Shown piece after piece: positions 5,197-5,855 of a DNA stretch of 5,855 bases. Source of the DNA: GCA-003244245 sp035276605 (GTDB taxonomy: Bacteria > Actinomycetota > Actinomycetes > Mycobacteriales > Pseudonocardiaceae); the NCBI GenBank assembly GCA_035276605.1, contig DATELN010000060.1, forward strand, positions 1 through 5,855, in the 5' to 3' direction. Below the pieces are notes generated by a model. It searched no databases. It saw nothing but the letters and a program-made list of their open reading frames with translations, and was not told the DNA's origin. Each line of letters opens with the position of its first letter. Within the stretch, counting starts at the first letter, position 1. The position numbers and the translations under genes were made by a program.

Positions 5197-5595
5197 CCGC
5201 CTCCTCTCGCCCCGATCCGTCTACCCCCCGCGCATCATCGGGTACCACCAGTGTCCGTGACGAGCATGCAAGGCAACGAGTGAGCGCGCGGTGAATGACC
5301 ATGCAGGCACCCAGTGCGCAGCACCCGGCCACGTCATGTCCTTGAAGCCGAGTGTTGGGCCTGCTGACCACCGCAGATGTGCTGCGCCCGCACCCGCGAT
5401 TAGCTTGACCGTCGATGAGCCCGGCGGCCGGCTGGGTCGCTCGTTGCCACAGCAGCCCACCGGCGCCCTCGCCATATGCCGGGCCAGCTATACCCACCCC
5501 ACGACCCCGACCGCAACCACGTCTGGCTCGCCCTAGTCCTCGACGCCCGCCACGGCGTCAGGTGCCGCCACTCACACCCCCGATACCCGACGGCC

Positions 5596-5611
5596 GGGGG
5601 CGCCCGCCCCC
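5596..5611. terminator. GC-only hairpin, possible intrinsic-like terminator
   Basis: GGGGGCG (5596-5602) pairs with CGCCCCC (5605-5611). The central bases must open to form the loop, leaving about six G-C pairs. There is no T-run on either side, so it is only terminator-like; actinobacterial terminators often lack a clear U-tract. Confidence 0.25.
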
Positions 5612-5628
5612 AAACCCCGGCACCGCTT

Positions 5629-5681
5629 CGGAGATCACGTGACAAAGATGCTGATCTGAAGTACAAGGATGGTGATCTCCG
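5629..5681. repeat. Perfect 10-bp inverted repeat framing an AT-rich patch
   Basis: CGGAGATCAC (5629-5638) is the exact reverse complement of GTGATCTCCG (5672-5681), with 33 AT-richer bases between. The left arm overlaps the 8-bp palindrome TCACGTGA (5635-5642). A third copy of GGAGATCAC lies at 5788-5796. This resembles a protein-binding or recombination site, but no cognate protein is visible. Confidence 0.4.
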
Positions 5682-5855
5682 CACGGCACGGGACAAGCCC
5701 TGCCAGACGGCGGGCCACTGCGCGCAAGGGACACCCCACCGTTGCACTCCGGACCCGCCGCCCGGCAGCTCCCGGGGCGCGCCGCGAGGAGATCACCACC
5801 CTCAGCCAGGGGCAAGTGCCCACCGCCAACACCCCGTATCTGTCGACGCTTGGCG

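Larger units (their letters stand above)
5197..5855. other. Right-end region with no convincing gene
   Basis: About 660 bases upstream of the small helical protein. Several frames are open simply because the DNA is GC-rich. A reverse frame at 5221-5475 (84 codons, with KLIAGAGAAHLRW and HARHGHWWYP) has fairly GC-rich third positions but no SD and no family I recognise. The forward frame from 5476 runs off the window. Small structured sites at 5596-5611 and 5629-5681 are listed separately. I see no RNA gene or IS end here. Confidence 0.4.
5476..5855 (+). other. Weak open frame running off the right edge (126 codons visible)
   Basis: From ATG 5476 there is no in-frame stop to the end of the window. 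The first ~30 residues, including PPHDPDRNHVWLALVLDARH, look protein-like with high GC3. After about 5560 the product becomes Pro/Arg/His-rich low complexity (for example SRGAPRGDHHPQPGA). There is no Shine-Dalgarno and no family I recognise. It may be a decayed fragment at its start and chance open frame afterwards. Confidence 0.15.

Noticed and set aside
5078..5497. Reverse frame of 139 codons overlapping the small helical protein start
   Set aside because: It overlaps the intact 80-residue gene in another frame, has no SD, and is Arg/Gly/Ala-rich without motifs.
5669..5855. Forward frame from ATG 5669 with RREEITTL, considered as the start of an XRE/MmyB-like regulator
   Set aside because: Only a short resemblance to the R-R-E-E segment of such helix-turn-helix proteins. 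What follows does not match the recognition helix, and there is no SD.
1..5855. CRISPR array, toxin-antitoxin pair, phage or defence system
   Set aside because: No regularly spaced repeats, no Cas or nuclease signatures and no toxin/antitoxin gene pair. The small helical protein stands alone.

Overview
The window looks like chromosomal DNA of a mycobacterium or close actinobacterial relative. It is very GC-rich with GC-rich third codon positions. It carries an assimilatory nitrite reductase next to an NnaR-type regulator and a small protein of a type I associate with mycobacteria. Genus is inferred from gene content only.

Layout. (1) 1-699, plus strand: C-terminal part of NirB, the nitrite reductase large subunit, with its siroheme/[4Fe-4S] cysteines. 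(2) 696-1042: where nirD should follow there is only a start codon overlapping the nirB stop and about 14 plausible NirD codons. The frame then dies in an AT-richer segment bounded by a 9-bp inverted repeat. (3) 1043-2185, plus: NnaR-like regulator (HemD-like domain plus OmpR-type winged helix), preceded by a strong Shine-Dalgarno. (4) 2182-2321: apparent stub of a sirohydrochlorin chelatase (cbiX). (5) 2322-3307, plus: MEDS sensor domain plus HATPase_c_2 protein, broken by a one-base frameshift in a G-run. (6) 3308-3589: no convincing gene. (7) 3590-4592: complete IS5-family element of about 1.0 kb with 18-bp terminal inverted repeats and a transposase split into two frames. (8) 4545-4814, minus: helix-turn-helix regulator of the type usually followed by a TOBE (molybdate-binding) domain; the IS cuts it off and the frame ends inside the element. 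(9) 4954-5196, minus: intact 80-aa helical protein. (10) 5197-5855: no convincing gene; a GC-rich hairpin, an AT-rich patch framed by a perfect 10-bp inverted repeat, and a weak frame open to the window edge.

How it fits together. NirB/NirD reduce nitrite to ammonium with siroheme. NnaR-type proteins regulate nitrate/nitrite assimilation. CbiX-type chelatases act in the siroheme branch. TOBE regulators respond to molybdate, which nitrate reductase needs. The window therefore resembles a nitrate/nitrite assimilation neighbourhood being eroded: nirD and cbiX reduced to stubs, a signalling gene frameshifted and a regulator truncated by an IS. I found no clear sign of a wholly new system. The points most worth a second look are the nirD loss with its small TG...CA-ended segment, the two G-run frameshifts, the IS-truncated regulator whose other half is absent, and the structured AT-rich patch near the right end.
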